From: CAVUCH01 sp963739995
Lineage (GTDB): Bacteria; Acidobacteriota; Vicinamibacteria; Vicinamibacterales; JAENWD01
Length of the DNA: 64,000 nt
Assembly (NCBI GenBank): GCA_963739995.1
Contig: CAVUCH010000006.1
Coordinates: 9,306 to 73,305 of the forward strand
Reading direction: 5' to 3'
The notes under the pieces are model-generated. The model saw only the letters and a program-made list of their open reading frames with translations, did not search any database and was not told the DNA's origin. Positions 53,826-62,631 of this stretch are shown here, piece by piece. Within the stretch, counting starts at the first letter, position 1. Each line of letters starts with the position of its first letter. The translations under genes and the position numbers were made by a program.

Positions 53826-54272
53826 TCGTCAAGCGGCGCGGGTGCAGCAAGCAGTACCCGTGCCACGGCGGGGTTGCGATCCGGCGGCGTAGCCGTGGCG
53901 TGGAATTCGAGTTGAAGGCGCGCGACGGCCCTGCAGCCCAAGTGTTATCGTTCACTCTCCCGGCGTTTCCGAGGAGATCCGAGCTGCCGCGGGCTCGCTC
54001 GTTCGGCTGACCGCGGAGCGTGTCAGTTGTGCCGTCGAATTCGTCGTGGCTCCGCCAATTGGGAGCGTCTCACAGCATTGCCTTTTTCGGGTGCGCCGTT
54101 CGCGGTGCCCACAGCCGTCCGCGATTCGCTCACGGCCGGTAGTGAGCCTGCGGGTTGCTTTCGTCGTGGTTGCCACGCGCCGAGGCTGCGACTCGCGCCA
54201 ACTGGATGCACCAGGTCTCGTCGGCGGGTGAGTGTTCCGAGATGCGGAGGGCATCTCGAAGGAAAGAGCGAA
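53826..54272. other. intergenic region without recognised gene
   Basis: 447 bp between the ppk2 remnant and the patatin gene. The frames open here give no family likeness. It may contain further ppk2 debris and the patatin promoter; nothing specific seen. Confidence 0.35.
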
Positions 54273-56609
54273 GTGAAAGCGTTTGAACTGAGATCACTGG
54301 GAATCGGGGGGGAGGTGACGCGACCGGGCGCGCGACACCAGTGGGTTCGCCGGCTCATGGCAGGACTCCTGGCATTGGCGTGCGGGGGATGTGCCGCGCC
54401 CATCCAGCGAGTCGCCATGCCGCGCACGTCTGCGCCGGAGGCCGATGGTCCGCCGCGCATCGTGCGCGAAGCGCAGCGACCGACGGTCGGTGTCGCATTC
54501 GGTGGCGGCAGTGCGCGGGGCATCGCACACGTGGGTGTCATCCGCTGGCTGGAAGAGCACCGGATCCCCATCGATGTGGCTGCCGGGACGAGTATGGGAG
54601 GCCTGGTGGGCGGTGCCTTTGCCGCCGGAATGGAGGCGGATGAATTACAAACGTTTATCACGACCCTGAACTGGGATCAGCTCTTCGGCGCATCGCCGTT
54701 CGTGCACAAGAACATCCGGCGCAAGACCGACGCGCGCGCCTATCCCTCGCGCCTCGAATTTGGTCTCAGGGGCGGGGTCGTGCCGCCAACTGCTATCAAC
54801 CGTGGCCAGGACGTGGAGCTGCTCCTCGGCCGCATCGCGGCACCCTACTTCGACATGCAGGACTTCGACGACCTGCCGACACCGTTCCGAACGGTCGCCG
54901 TGGATCTTCTGTCGGCTCAGCCGGTGATCATCCGAAGTGGGTCACTCGCGGACGCCATGCGCGCCACCATGTCCCTCCCGCTCATCTTTCCGCCCATGGA
55001 AGTGAACGGACAGGTGCTGATCGACGGCGGCACCATGGACAACGTGCCGGCTGACGTCGTGAAAGCGCTGGGGGCGACCCGCGTCATCGCCGTCAACGTC
55101 GGTGACCTCTCCGATCGCGAGGAGCTCAGCTACACGATGCTCGGCCTTGCATCCAATACGTTGGACGCCATGATGCGGGCGTCCACCCGGCGCGCGATCG
55201 CCTCTGCCGATGTCGTCATCAATGTGCCGCTCGAACAGTATGGATCGCTCGATTGGCGACGGGCCGCCGCTTTGATTGACGAGGGGTATCGTGCTACGGA
55301 GGCGATGCGCGCTCAGCTGCTGCCACTCGCCGTGAGCGAAGCGGAGTTCGAGGAGTGGCGCCGCGGTCGTCAGGCGCGTCGCCGGAGAGAACTGCCGCCC
55401 CCCGCCTTCATCGAGGCCGACGGCTTCGCGACCAGCGACACCAAACGTCTGGATACGCTCCTTGCCCGGCACGTCGGGGTGCCGCTCGATATCGACGTCC
55501 TCGAGGCGGATCTTGCCGTCGTGGCGGGGCTCGACCGCTACGAAACCGTGACCTGGCGCATGATCCGTGACGTCGAGCGCGGCTACGGATTGCGGGTGCA
55601 CGGTCGCACCAAGAGGTACGCGCCCCCTTTTATGATGTTGGGCATAAACCTCGAGAATACGACGTCGAGCGATTTCCGTATCACGACAACCGCCCGCTAT
55701 CTTGCCTTCGACGTGGTCGGATCGGGCTCGGAGTTGCGCATCGACGGCACGATTGGTTCCGATCCGAATGTCGGCACAGAGTTGTATCGGCCCCTCGGCC
55801 GGACGCCCCTGTTCGTCGCGCCGTATGCCGGCATTGGCAGGCGGACGTTCAACCTCATTTCCGATGAAGCTGTGATTGCCCGCTACCGTCAAACCGTCTC
55901 ACGTGTGGGAGCGAACGTCGGAGTGAACCTTGGGGCGCGAAGCGACGTGCGCGTGGGTGCCTATGTCGGACGCACGACTGCGTCGATCACCGTGGGCGAC
56001 CCAGGGTTTCCCGAATTGCGGGGCAAGGAGAGCGGCAGCGAAATCGTGTGGCGTCTGGACATGCAGGACAGTCCCGTTGTGCCAGACAGCGGCCTGCGGT
56101 CCGAGGTGCGGCTGTCGCGCATCTTCAACGGCCCCGATGTCGCGCTGCAAGGCGAGAGCATCGATTTCGACGTGTCGCCGACACAGTTGTCGGCGGTTGC
56201 CAATCGATTCTGGAGTGTCGGTCCACGCAATCGAGTGTTTCTCTACGGCGGAGTCGGGACGTCCTTCGACGAGGTTCCGTTGCCGACGGAACAGTTCGAG
56301 CTCGGTCTGCCGTTCAGGCTGGGCGCGTACGACACAGGGGAGCTGAGAGGGCCGCATTATTACGTTGCGACAGGCGGCTACTTGCGGCAAGTTGGCCGCC
56401 TGCCGGACTTCCTGGGAGGACCGGTCTTCGCGGGCGGCTGGCTTGAAAACGGCGACGCCTTCGACGAATGGTCGCGCGCTGCCTGGCGAACGAACGGCAG
56501 CGTCGGCCTGGTGATGGACACGCTCGTAGGACCGGTCCTGGCCGCCGCTTCGTGGGGTTTTGACGGACGTTGGCGCACGTACCTCGGCGTGGGACGTATG
56601 TTTCGCTGA
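54273..56609 (+). CDS. patatin-like phospholipase fused to an Omp85-type barrel
   Basis: Protein of 778 residues. Signal with lipobox-like cysteines (C37/C40). Patatin domain 70-350: GGGSARG oxyanion loop at 77-83, nucleophile S107 in GTSMG, and D251 in DGG. A POTRA-like region (~425-500) leads into a barrel of ~270 residues ending in F-R. This is the type Vd (PlpD/FplA-like) autotransporter layout: a lipase domain exported by its own Omp85 barrel. Start GTG 54273, with AAGGAAAGAG upstream. Confidence 0.9.
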   Translation: MKAFELRSLGIGGEVTRPGARHQWVRRLMAGLLALACGGCAAPIQRVAMPRTSAPEADGPPRIVREAQRPTVGVAFGGGSARGIAHVGVIRWLEEHRIPIDVAAGTSMGGLVGGAFAAGMEADELQTFITTLNWDQLFGASPFVHKNIRRKTDARAYPSRLEFGLRGGVVPPTAINRGQDVELLLGRIAAPYFDMQDFDDLPTPFRTVAVDLLSAQPVIIRSGSLADAMRATMSLPLIFPPMEVNGQVLIDGGTMDNVPADVVKALGATRVIAVNVGDLSDREELSYTMLGLASNTLDAMMRASTRRAIASADVVINVPLEQYGSLDWRRAAALIDEGYRATEAMRAQLLPLAVSEAEFEEWRRGRQARRRRELPPPAFIEADGFATSDTKRLDTLLARHVGVPLDIDVLEADLAVVAGLDRYETVTWRMIRDVERGYGLRVHGRTKRYAPPFMMLGINLENTTSSDFRITTTARYLAFDVVGSGSELRIDGTIGSDPNVGTELYRPLGRTPLFVAPYAGIGRRTFNLISDEAVIARYRQTVSRVGANVGVNLGARSDVRVGAYVGRTTASITVGDPGFPELRGKESGSEIVWRLDMQDSPVVPDSGLRSEVRLSRIFNGPDVALQGESIDFDVSPTQLSAVANRFWSVGPRNRVFLYGGVGTSFDEVPLPTEQFELGLPFRLGAYDTGELRGPHYYVATGGYLRQVGRLPDFLGGPVFAGGWLENGDAFDEWSRAAWRTNGSVGLVMDTLVGPVLAAASWGFDGRWRTYLGVGRMFR

Positions 56610-56656
56610 GGTCAGGCAATCGGCTGACTCTTCTTGCGCGCGACCACGACCAACCG

Positions 56657-58297
56657 TCACGATGGCTTCGCCCTGAATCTCCGGTATCGCCGAATCAGCG
56701 CGTTGGTCGAGCTGTCGTGATTCAGGGGAGGCTCGTCGTCACCGCTGAGCTCGGGGACGATTCGCTGCGCCAGCACCTTCCCCAGTTCCACGCCCCACTG
56801 GTCGAACGAGTTGAGGTTCCAGACCACACCCTGAGTGAACACGATGTGCTCGTAGAGCGCGACCAGTCTCCCGAGCGCCGCGGGCGTGAGACGCGGGAGC
56901 AGAAGAGTATTGGACGGCCGGTTCCCCTCGAACGTCCGATGCGGAACCAGCGAGTCAGGTGATCCTTCACCCCGCACTTCCTCCGCTGTCTTGCCGAACG
57001 CCAGCGCTTCTCCCTGGGCGAACACGTTGGCGAGAAGCACGTCGTGGTGCTGCCCGAGCGGATTGAGCGTCTGGGCGAACGCGATGAAGTCGCACGGTAT
57101 GAGCCGCGTGCCCTGGTGGATCAGCTGGTAGAAGGAGTGCTGACCGTTGGTGCCCGGTTCTCCCCAGTAAACCGGACTGGTGTCGTACGAGATCTCACGG
57201 CCCTCCAGCGTCACGTGCTTGCCGTTGCTTTCCATCGTCAACTGCTGCAGGTAGGCCGGAAAGCGCTTCAGGTACTGCTCATATGGCAACACCGCGACCG
57301 TGTGCGCTCCGAAAAAGTTCGTGTTCCAGACGCTCAGGAGGCCCATGAGCGCCGGCACGTTTTCCGAAAAGGGCGCCGTCCGGAAATGTTCGTCCATCTC
57401 GTGGAACCCGTCGAGCATGGCGCGGAAGTGCCCCGGGCCGATCGCCACCATGGTTGACAGGCCGATCGCGGAATCCATGGAGTACCGCCCGCCGACCCAG
57501 TCCCAGAACCCGAACATGTTGGCGGTATCGATGCCGAAGGTCGCGACCTCCGCCGCGTTGGTCGAGACGGCAACGAAGTGCTTCGCTACCGCGGCACTGT
57601 CGCCTCCGAGGCCCGCCAGCAACCACTCGCGCGCGGTACGGGCGTTGGTCATCGTTTCGAGCGTCGTGAACGTCTTGGACGACACGATGAACAGGGTGAC
57701 CTCCGGGTCGAGGTCGCGCACCGCTTCGGCGAAGTCGGTGCCGTCGACATTCGAGACGAACCGGAAGGTCAGGCTGCGGTCGCTGTAGTACCTGAGCGCC
57801 TCGTGTGCCATGACAGGCCCCAGATCCGAGCCGCCGATGCCGATATTGACGATGTTGCGCACCGGCTTGCCCGTGTAGCCGTGCCATGCCCTCCTGCGGA
57901 GGCGATTCGAAAATTCCGCCATCCGGTCGAGCACGGCATGCACCTCGGGCACCACGTTCTCGCCGTCCACGAGGATCGATGTGGCGCGCGGTGCCCGCAG
58001 CGCCACGTGGAGCACGGCTCGATTCTCGGAGGAGTTGATCTTCTCGCCACGGAACATTGCATCGATCCGCGAGCGCAGACCACACTCCTCGGCGAGGCGG
58101 ACGAGCAGCGGCACCGTGTCGACAGTGATCCGGTTCTTCGAATAGTCGAGATAAACGCCTGGCGCCTCTGCTGTCAGCCGTTCACCGCGTGTCGGATCTC
58201 CCGCGAACAGTTGACGGAGATGCACGGCGCGAATCTGCCGATGGTGCTCTTCGAGGGCCTTCCAAGACGGCAGCCCGGTGACGATGCGGATGGTCAT
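56657..58297 (-). CDS. pgi: glucose-6-phosphate isomerase
   Basis: Protein of 546 residues, the usual length. The GTNGQHSFYQLIHQG signature and the IGIGGSDLGP phosphate-binding loop are present, as are the MESNGKH segment and catalytic E/H/K residues in context. It interconverts glucose-6-phosphate and fructose-6-phosphate in the cytoplasm. ATG 58297. Its stop faces the patatin gene 47 bp away. Confidence 0.97.
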   Translation of the reverse strand: MTIRIVTGLPSWKALEEHHRQIRAVHLRQLFAGDPTRGERLTAEAPGVYLDYSKNRITVDTVPLLVRLAEECGLRSRIDAMFRGEKINSSENRAVLHVALRAPRATSILVDGENVVPEVHAVLDRMAEFSNRLRRRAWHGYTGKPVRNIVNIGIGGSDLGPVMAHEALRYYSDRSLTFRFVSNVDGTDFAEAVRDLDPEVTLFIVSSKTFTTLETMTNARTAREWLLAGLGGDSAAVAKHFVAVSTNAAEVATFGIDTANMFGFWDWVGGRYSMDSAIGLSTMVAIGPGHFRAMLDGFHEMDEHFRTAPFSENVPALMGLLSVWNTNFFGAHTVAVLPYEQYLKRFPAYLQQLTMESNGKHVTLEGREISYDTSPVYWGEPGTNGQHSFYQLIHQGTRLIPCDFIAFAQTLNPLGQHHDVLLANVFAQGEALAFGKTAEEVRGEGSPDSLVPHRTFEGNRPSNTLLLPRLTPAALGRLVALYEHIVFTQGVVWNLNSFDQWGVELGKVLAQRIVPELSGDDEPPLNHDSSTNALIRRYRRFRAKPS

Positions 58298-58706
58298 GGA
58301 TGCTTCCTGTAGATGCCGGAGTCGTCACGCCATGCGACGGGACCGTACTCGAGCGGGTGTCGTCGAGTCGACGAATTCTCCCACAGGCGGAACCCGCCAA
58401 CGACGCGTTGGCGTTGTCGCCTGCCCGGCAGCCTCTCGTCAATCGGGCCCGCTGTCCCCAATCTTGGGGAGCCGCTCACGACAGGTGGTCACTGCTGATG
58501 GCGCATTCCCGTGCGAGTCGGACTGGGGTACCCACGTGACCGGAAATTCGCAGGTTCCTGGCCGGGTGAGCACCGGAGTTCTGGCCGAGGTCTTGCGTCG
58601 TGATACTTTCCGTGGACTGCCGCATTCAGGTGTTGGATGTGCACGGGCCGCTATCCGGCAAGCCGCGCAGAGGTCCTCTCCCTGTCGCGCCTCGTCGACG
58701 TGAGAG
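58298..58706. other. divergent intergenic region
   Basis: 409 bp between the pgi and phosphatase start codons. Open frames here have no family likeness. Promoters for both genes must lie inside; no clear match to a consensus was found. Confidence 0.35.
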
Positions 58707-59675
58707 GTGGAGACACATGATCAATCGCGCACCGGTAGCATGCGGAGATCGTTCTTGACCGCGCCTCTCCCCGGCCCCCTCGATTCTCCACCTCCGTCGG
58801 TCGAAGTGCAGGTCCGGTTCGGGGCGTGGTCGCGGCCGGGCGAAAACCGAGCCGTCAATGGTGACCACTATCTGATTCTGCGGTTGGGAAGGCACGAGGA
58901 AACGATCATGACGAGCCTTCCCGTCGATGACGTACCGACACGCTTCGACGAGTACGGCTACGGGATGATCGTTGCCGATGGGATGGGCGCCGGCGGCGAA
59001 TCCGCCAGCCGGCTTGCCATCACCACACTCGTGCAGCTGCAGATCGAGTTCGGGAGGTGGCACATGAGAATCGCCGAGCCGATCGCATACGAAATTCTGG
59101 ATCGCGCCGAGCGGTTTTACGGGAATGTCGATTCAACACTCCTGCAGGCCAGCCATGACACTCAGCGTAGTCTTCGGACGACCCTGACGGCCGTCTACAC
59201 CGCCGGAAACGATCTGATCTTCGCGCACGTTGGCCACTCGCGGGCGTATCTGTTTCGCGACGACCAACTGACGCAGTTGACCCGCGACCACAGCCTCGCC
59301 GGCGAACGCCCAGGCAAGACCCTGACCCTGGAGGTGTCGCCCGCCGCGCAGGATCAGCATCACATCGTGACCAAGACGCTCGGGGCGGGCGGCGCGGGAC
59401 GGCTGCGACTCGACATCGAGCGGTGCGGGCTGCTCGACGGCGACCGCATTCTTCTTTGCACCAACGGATTGACCGACGTGCTGGCAGACGCGAGAATAGC
59501 CAGCGAGCTCCGGGCTCACGGTACGCCCGAGGATCAGTCTCGCGCACTGGTCGATCTGGCCGCCGAACTGGGAGGCACCGACGACGCGACGGCGCTGGTG
59601 GCGCACTATCGCCTCCGCGCGCGGGCCGGGAGCACCACCGCGGGCGGGGTGCGACCGCCCGAGACGCCTCCTTGA
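58707..59675 (+). CDS. PP2C-family protein phosphatase
   Basis: About 322 residues. Motifs in order: R-P-G-E-N-R-x-V-N-G-D near residue 44, the metal-binding VADGMGAGGES near 88, HVGHSRAYLF near 172, LCTNGLTDVL near 251, and GGTDDATAL near 290. An extra loop of ~40 residues separates the first two motifs. Reverses Ser/Thr phosphorylation, a natural partner of the kinases in this genome. GTG 58707 is weakly supported; ATG 58740 is an alternative. Confidence 0.85.
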   Translation: METHDQSRTGSMRRSFLTAPLPGPLDSPPPSVEVQVRFGAWSRPGENRAVNGDHYLILRLGRHEETIMTSLPVDDVPTRFDEYGYGMIVADGMGAGGESASRLAITTLVQLQIEFGRWHMRIAEPIAYEILDRAERFYGNVDSTLLQASHDTQRSLRTTLTAVYTAGNDLIFAHVGHSRAYLFRDDQLTQLTRDHSLAGERPGKTLTLEVSPAAQDQHHIVTKTLGAGGAGRLRLDIERCGLLDGDRILLCTNGLTDVLADARIASELRAHGTPEDQSRALVDLAAELGGTDDATALVAHYRLRARAGSTTAGGVRPPETPP

Positions 59676-60009
59676 GCGATCCTCTCCTCTGGCACGGCCG
59701 AGCCCGCGTTTCAGACGCGGATGGTCCGGGAGCGGAAAAGTTGCGATCAACTCCCGTTCACGCCGCCGGCATGCCGCCCGCTACGCGCCATCCTCTGCCG
59801 ACCAGTTCGTCTTGCAGCGCCTTCACCGACGCCAGCAGGCTCTCGAACGTGCTGCGCTGAAACACGCGGCTGAAGACGTCCGTTTCATCACGCCGCGCGC
59901 GAGAGCAGGGCGTGGCTGGGGAATGCCACACATCGCGGACGGCCAAGAGCGAAGAAGGCAACGAAGGCCTGCTGAAGCAGCCGGTGACTGGCGAGCAAGA
60001 AAGATCCCG
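59676..60009. other. intergenic region without recognised gene
   Basis: 334 bp. The leftward strand holds a short open frame ending at 59758 (…LLASVKALQDELVGRGW…) with no start or family match. Otherwise nothing seen. Confidence 0.3.
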
Positions 60010-60777
60010 ATGCCCCATGACCTGCGCAGGGCGAAGCGATTGACCAAGCCGCGGGTAGCGGGCATCGACCCCGCTCCTGCAGCGAAGCCATCGGTTGACG
60101 ATCACGTTCAGTTCGCGCTCGCATGGCTGAAACGGCATAGCACCAGGGCCACCCTCGAAGGAATGGCCCGCTATGCGATCCCCTCCGACCACGCATACGG
60201 CGTTGCGATGAAAGACATCAAGGCATTGGGCAAGACGCTCGGGCGCAGCCAGCCACTTGCCGCCGCTCTCTGGGCCACCGGCGTGTACGAGGCGCGGATG
60301 CTCGCATCCTTCGTCGGCGATCCGGGACAGCTCACGCCCGCTCAGATGGATCGCTGGTGCAAGGACTTCGACAACTGGGCATTCTGTGATGCGATGAGCT
60401 TCAACCTGTTCGACCGTACGCCGCACGCGTGGGCCAAGGTCGCCCAGTGGAGCACCAGGCGCAGCGAGTTCGAAAAGCGCACGGCCTTTGCGCTGTTGTG
60501 GAGTCTGAGCGTGCACGACAAGACTGCCGGCGATGACGCGTTCAGACAGGGCCTTGCCCTCATCGAACGCGAAGCCGGTGACGAACGCAATTTCGTCAAG
60601 AAGGCCACGAACATGGCCCTGCGCGCGATCGGCAAACGCAATCGCGCGCTCAATTCTGCTGCCGTGCTGGTGGCGAAGCGTCTGGCGAATTCCAAGGATG
60701 CTACGGCGCGCTGGGTGGGGAAGGATGCGCTCCGCGAACTGACCAGTCTTGCCGTGACGAGGCGTCTCAGAGCTTGA
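60010..60777 (+). CDS. DNA alkylation repair (AlkD-like) HEAT-repeat protein
   Basis: Protein of 255 residues. An array of helical HEAT-like repeats carries the AlkD-type features: LGRSQPLAAALWATGVYEARMLA near residue 75, WCKDFDNWAFCDAMS near 115, and C-terminal RNFVKKATNMALRAIGKRN. AlkD-like proteins excise bulky or N-alkylated bases. The D-N-W and A-L-R-x-I-G segments are typical. ATG 60010 has no strong ribosome site. Confidence 0.85.
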   Translation: MPHDLRRAKRLTKPRVAGIDPAPAAKPSVDDHVQFALAWLKRHSTRATLEGMARYAIPSDHAYGVAMKDIKALGKTLGRSQPLAAALWATGVYEARMLASFVGDPGQLTPAQMDRWCKDFDNWAFCDAMSFNLFDRTPHAWAKVAQWSTRRSEFEKRTAFALLWSLSVHDKTAGDDAFRQGLALIEREAGDERNFVKKATNMALRAIGKRNRALNSAAVLVAKRLANSKDATARWVGKDALRELTSLAVTRRLRA

Positions 60778-60850
60778 GTTCGGTTACTGTAATCGGCGCT
60801 TTCGAATCGAGTGGCGTCCGAGCGCTTCTGGTCACGCCCGGGCGGACCCA

Positions 60851-60878
60851 AGAAAGGCGCGGTCACCCGGGCCTTTCT
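60851..60878. terminator. bidirectional intrinsic-type terminator
   Basis: AGAAAGGC (60851-60858) and GCCTTTCT (60871-60878) form an 8-bp stem around a 12-base loop. The stem ends give A-rich and T-rich edges on both strands. It lies between the convergent AlkD-like and zinc-ribbon genes. Confidence 0.6.
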
Positions 60879-60928
60879 CCCTACTGTGCGGAAGGGGTTC
60901 GAGGTGGACCAATGGTGGTGGTTAGCGT

Positions 60929-61126
60929 CTACGACGTGTAATGCGTCCACGCCCAGCCGGCCACTGCCTTCTTGATGCTCCACGTATGCAGGCAGTCAGG
61001 ACACCGCATATAGAGGAACAGTCCCGTGCGTGCGACGACGCGCGCGCCCGCTCGCGAGCACTTTTCGCAGGGCGGCAGGAGTTGACGATCGATGCGCCGT
61101 TCAGCGGGCCAATGTTGGGTGTCCAT
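60929..61126 (-). CDS. small zinc-ribbon protein
   Basis: Protein of 65 residues. CEKC (residues 20-23) and CPDC (42-45) form a probable zinc ribbon, followed by an H-T-W-S-I-K segment. ATG 61126. Third such mini zinc-ribbon protein in the window, unrelated in sequence to the two near 1 kb. Function unknown. Confidence 0.65.
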   Translation of the reverse strand: MDTQHWPAERRIDRQLLPPCEKCSRAGARVVARTGLFLYMRCPDCLHTWSIKKAVAGWAWTHYTS

Positions 61127-61552
61127 GATGTGGGCGAAGCCCAGGTTACACCTTCGGGTTCATCCGTCAACGTGTATCCGCCAGGTGTGCCAGTCTGAAT
61201 AGCGACCTCGGGTGTGCTGCCGAGTACAGCGCCCGTAGCCAGCCAAATCCGCTCGACCTATAGAGCCTCAGCCGAGTCCGCATGCCTCAATCTCCCTTCC
61301 GTGGAAGGTGAACGCCAGAATTCCGGGCTCACCTAATATGGCACGGTTGGACGCCAACGTCTACTAATTGTAGAGCTGTTCGTGAAAGGCCCAAGGGAGT
61401 GTGCAAACGGGGACACGAGCAGAAGCATTGGGGTGTGCAAAAAGCCAGTCTGCCCGTCCGACCGCCCGTTCGCGGATTGCGCAGTACCGCACACGGTGGC
61501 GAAGGCGGATCTGGTTGAGAACACCTGGGGACCGCCCCTTTCTGTTCGGATA
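61127..61552. other. lower-GC intergenic region without recognised gene
   Basis: 426 bp with visibly more A/T than the surroundings, especially 61300-61440. Open frames have no family likeness. No tRNA-like cloverleaf seen. Confidence 0.35.
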
Positions 61553-61576
61553 GGCCCCGGGGTTTTGCCCGGGGCC
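61553..61576 (-). terminator. GC-rich hairpin after the stress-protein gene
   Basis: GGCCCCGGG and CCCGGGGCC form a perfect 9-bp stem with loop GTTTTG. It lies seven bases beyond the stop of the leftward gene. No U-tract follows, so it may stop transcription only partly or protect the mRNA end. Confidence 0.45.
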
Positions 61577-61582
61577 CCAGAG

Positions 61583-62332
61583 CTACCGGAGAATGTCCCT
61601 GGCACCGTAACTGCCAAAGTCCTTCTCCAACTCAGTCGCGTGCGTCTCGTCCTTCGCACGCGTGCCGAGCACGATTCCCCCTTCGCGGATCCCACGATCA
61701 TACTCAGCGGCGCGTTCTTCCGGTATCCCCGAACCAATCAGTAGACCTAGCAGGGAGCCTGTCGCCCCTCCCGCACCTGCACCAGCGATGGCTCCAGCAA
61801 TCGGCCCGGCGACAACGAGGCCCAGTCCGGGAACGGCAATAGAGGTCGCGGCGGCCAGAAATGCTCCCAGCGCGGCGCCGACGCCCATGCCGATGCCGCC
61901 GCCCACGCCAGCGCCCTCAGCCGCCTTTGTCCCCCGCTTGAACTCCTCGCCAGGCTTCGCGTCGCTGAAGTGACGCTTCCGGGTGTCTTCGGACATGAGG
62001 ACGCTGATGTCGTCCGGGCGATAGCCGTGCCGCGAAGTCAGGTCCCGGTAGGCGTGACCGGCCGAGTCGGGACTGTCGTACAGCCCTGTGATGAGCCGGC
62101 CGGTGGCGCTATCCCTGCTCGCCGCGGAGGACGACGCGGCCGTGCCGCCGATGACTTCGTTGCGGGCCTGACGCGCTCGGCCTTCAGCTTTCTCACGCTC
62201 GCCCTCGCGTTCGAGCGAACGATTGCCGGCCAACGATCCCGCTGCCTCCTTGAGTGCGCCTTTGGCGCGCTCGCCAGAGGCGGAGACTTCTTCGCCCAGC
62301 GTGTCATCCCTGAGAGTGTATTTATCAGCCAT
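61583..62332 (-). CDS. CsbD-like/YflT-like general stress protein
   Basis: Protein of 249 residues. An N-terminal charged, alanine-rich CsbD-like helical stretch (~17-60) precedes a YflT/general-stress-17M-type domain (ITGLYDSPDSAGHAYRDL near 80-98). A glycine-zipper membrane segment follows (~142-200, many G-x-x-x-G), and a final C-terminal domain contains GGIVLG. The composition suits a stress-induced membrane-associated protein. ATG 62332. Confidence 0.8.
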   Translation of the reverse strand: MADKYTLRDDTLGEEVSASGERAKGALKEAAGSLAGNRSLEREGEREKAEGRARQARNEVIGGTAASSSAASRDSATGRLITGLYDSPDSAGHAYRDLTSRHGYRPDDISVLMSEDTRKRHFSDAKPGEEFKRGTKAAEGAGVGGGIGMGVGAALGAFLAAATSIAVPGLGLVVAGPIAGAIAGAGAGGATGSLLGLLIGSGIPEERAAEYDRGIREGGIVLGTRAKDETHATELEKDFGSYGARDILR

Positions 62333-62615
62333 TCAGCCACCTCTTGTGTGTTGGATCCCGATAGAAAAGGGACACGTCACATTGCAGCAACGTCGTTGCC
62401 ACGGGCACCTCAAGGGGGGCAATGGCGCGTCTTGGCGGTCGGTCCAGTTGAGCCTACGGCTCTATTGCAGAAGAGGCAAACAACGCGCGGCTTCGTGCGG
62501 TCACCTCGAGCATTTAGAGAGCCGATGCACACAGTTGCCTCTACGTCTCCGACGTTCGTGTGGGTGGCCAGCGGGGGCTGCTCGAACTCAGCAGGGCCTG
62601 CTTACTTGCCGCGCG

Positions 62616-62621
62616 TATAAT
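62616..62621 (+). promoter_or_regulatory. -10 element near the kinase start codon
   Basis: Perfect TATAAT ending 11 bases before ATG 62632. The transcript would start within about four bases of the start codon, and no ribosome site fits. Confidence 0.45.
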
Positions 62622-62631
62622 CCGCCAGCTT

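Noticed and set aside
59758..60516. Leftward gene overlapping the AlkD-like gene
   Set aside because: Only its C-terminal ~40 codons look protein-like; most of the frame is the shadow of the AlkD-like gene and no start fits.
61127..61552. tRNA or small RNA gene in the lower-GC gap
   Set aside because: No T-loop consensus or cloverleaf pairing could be found by eye.
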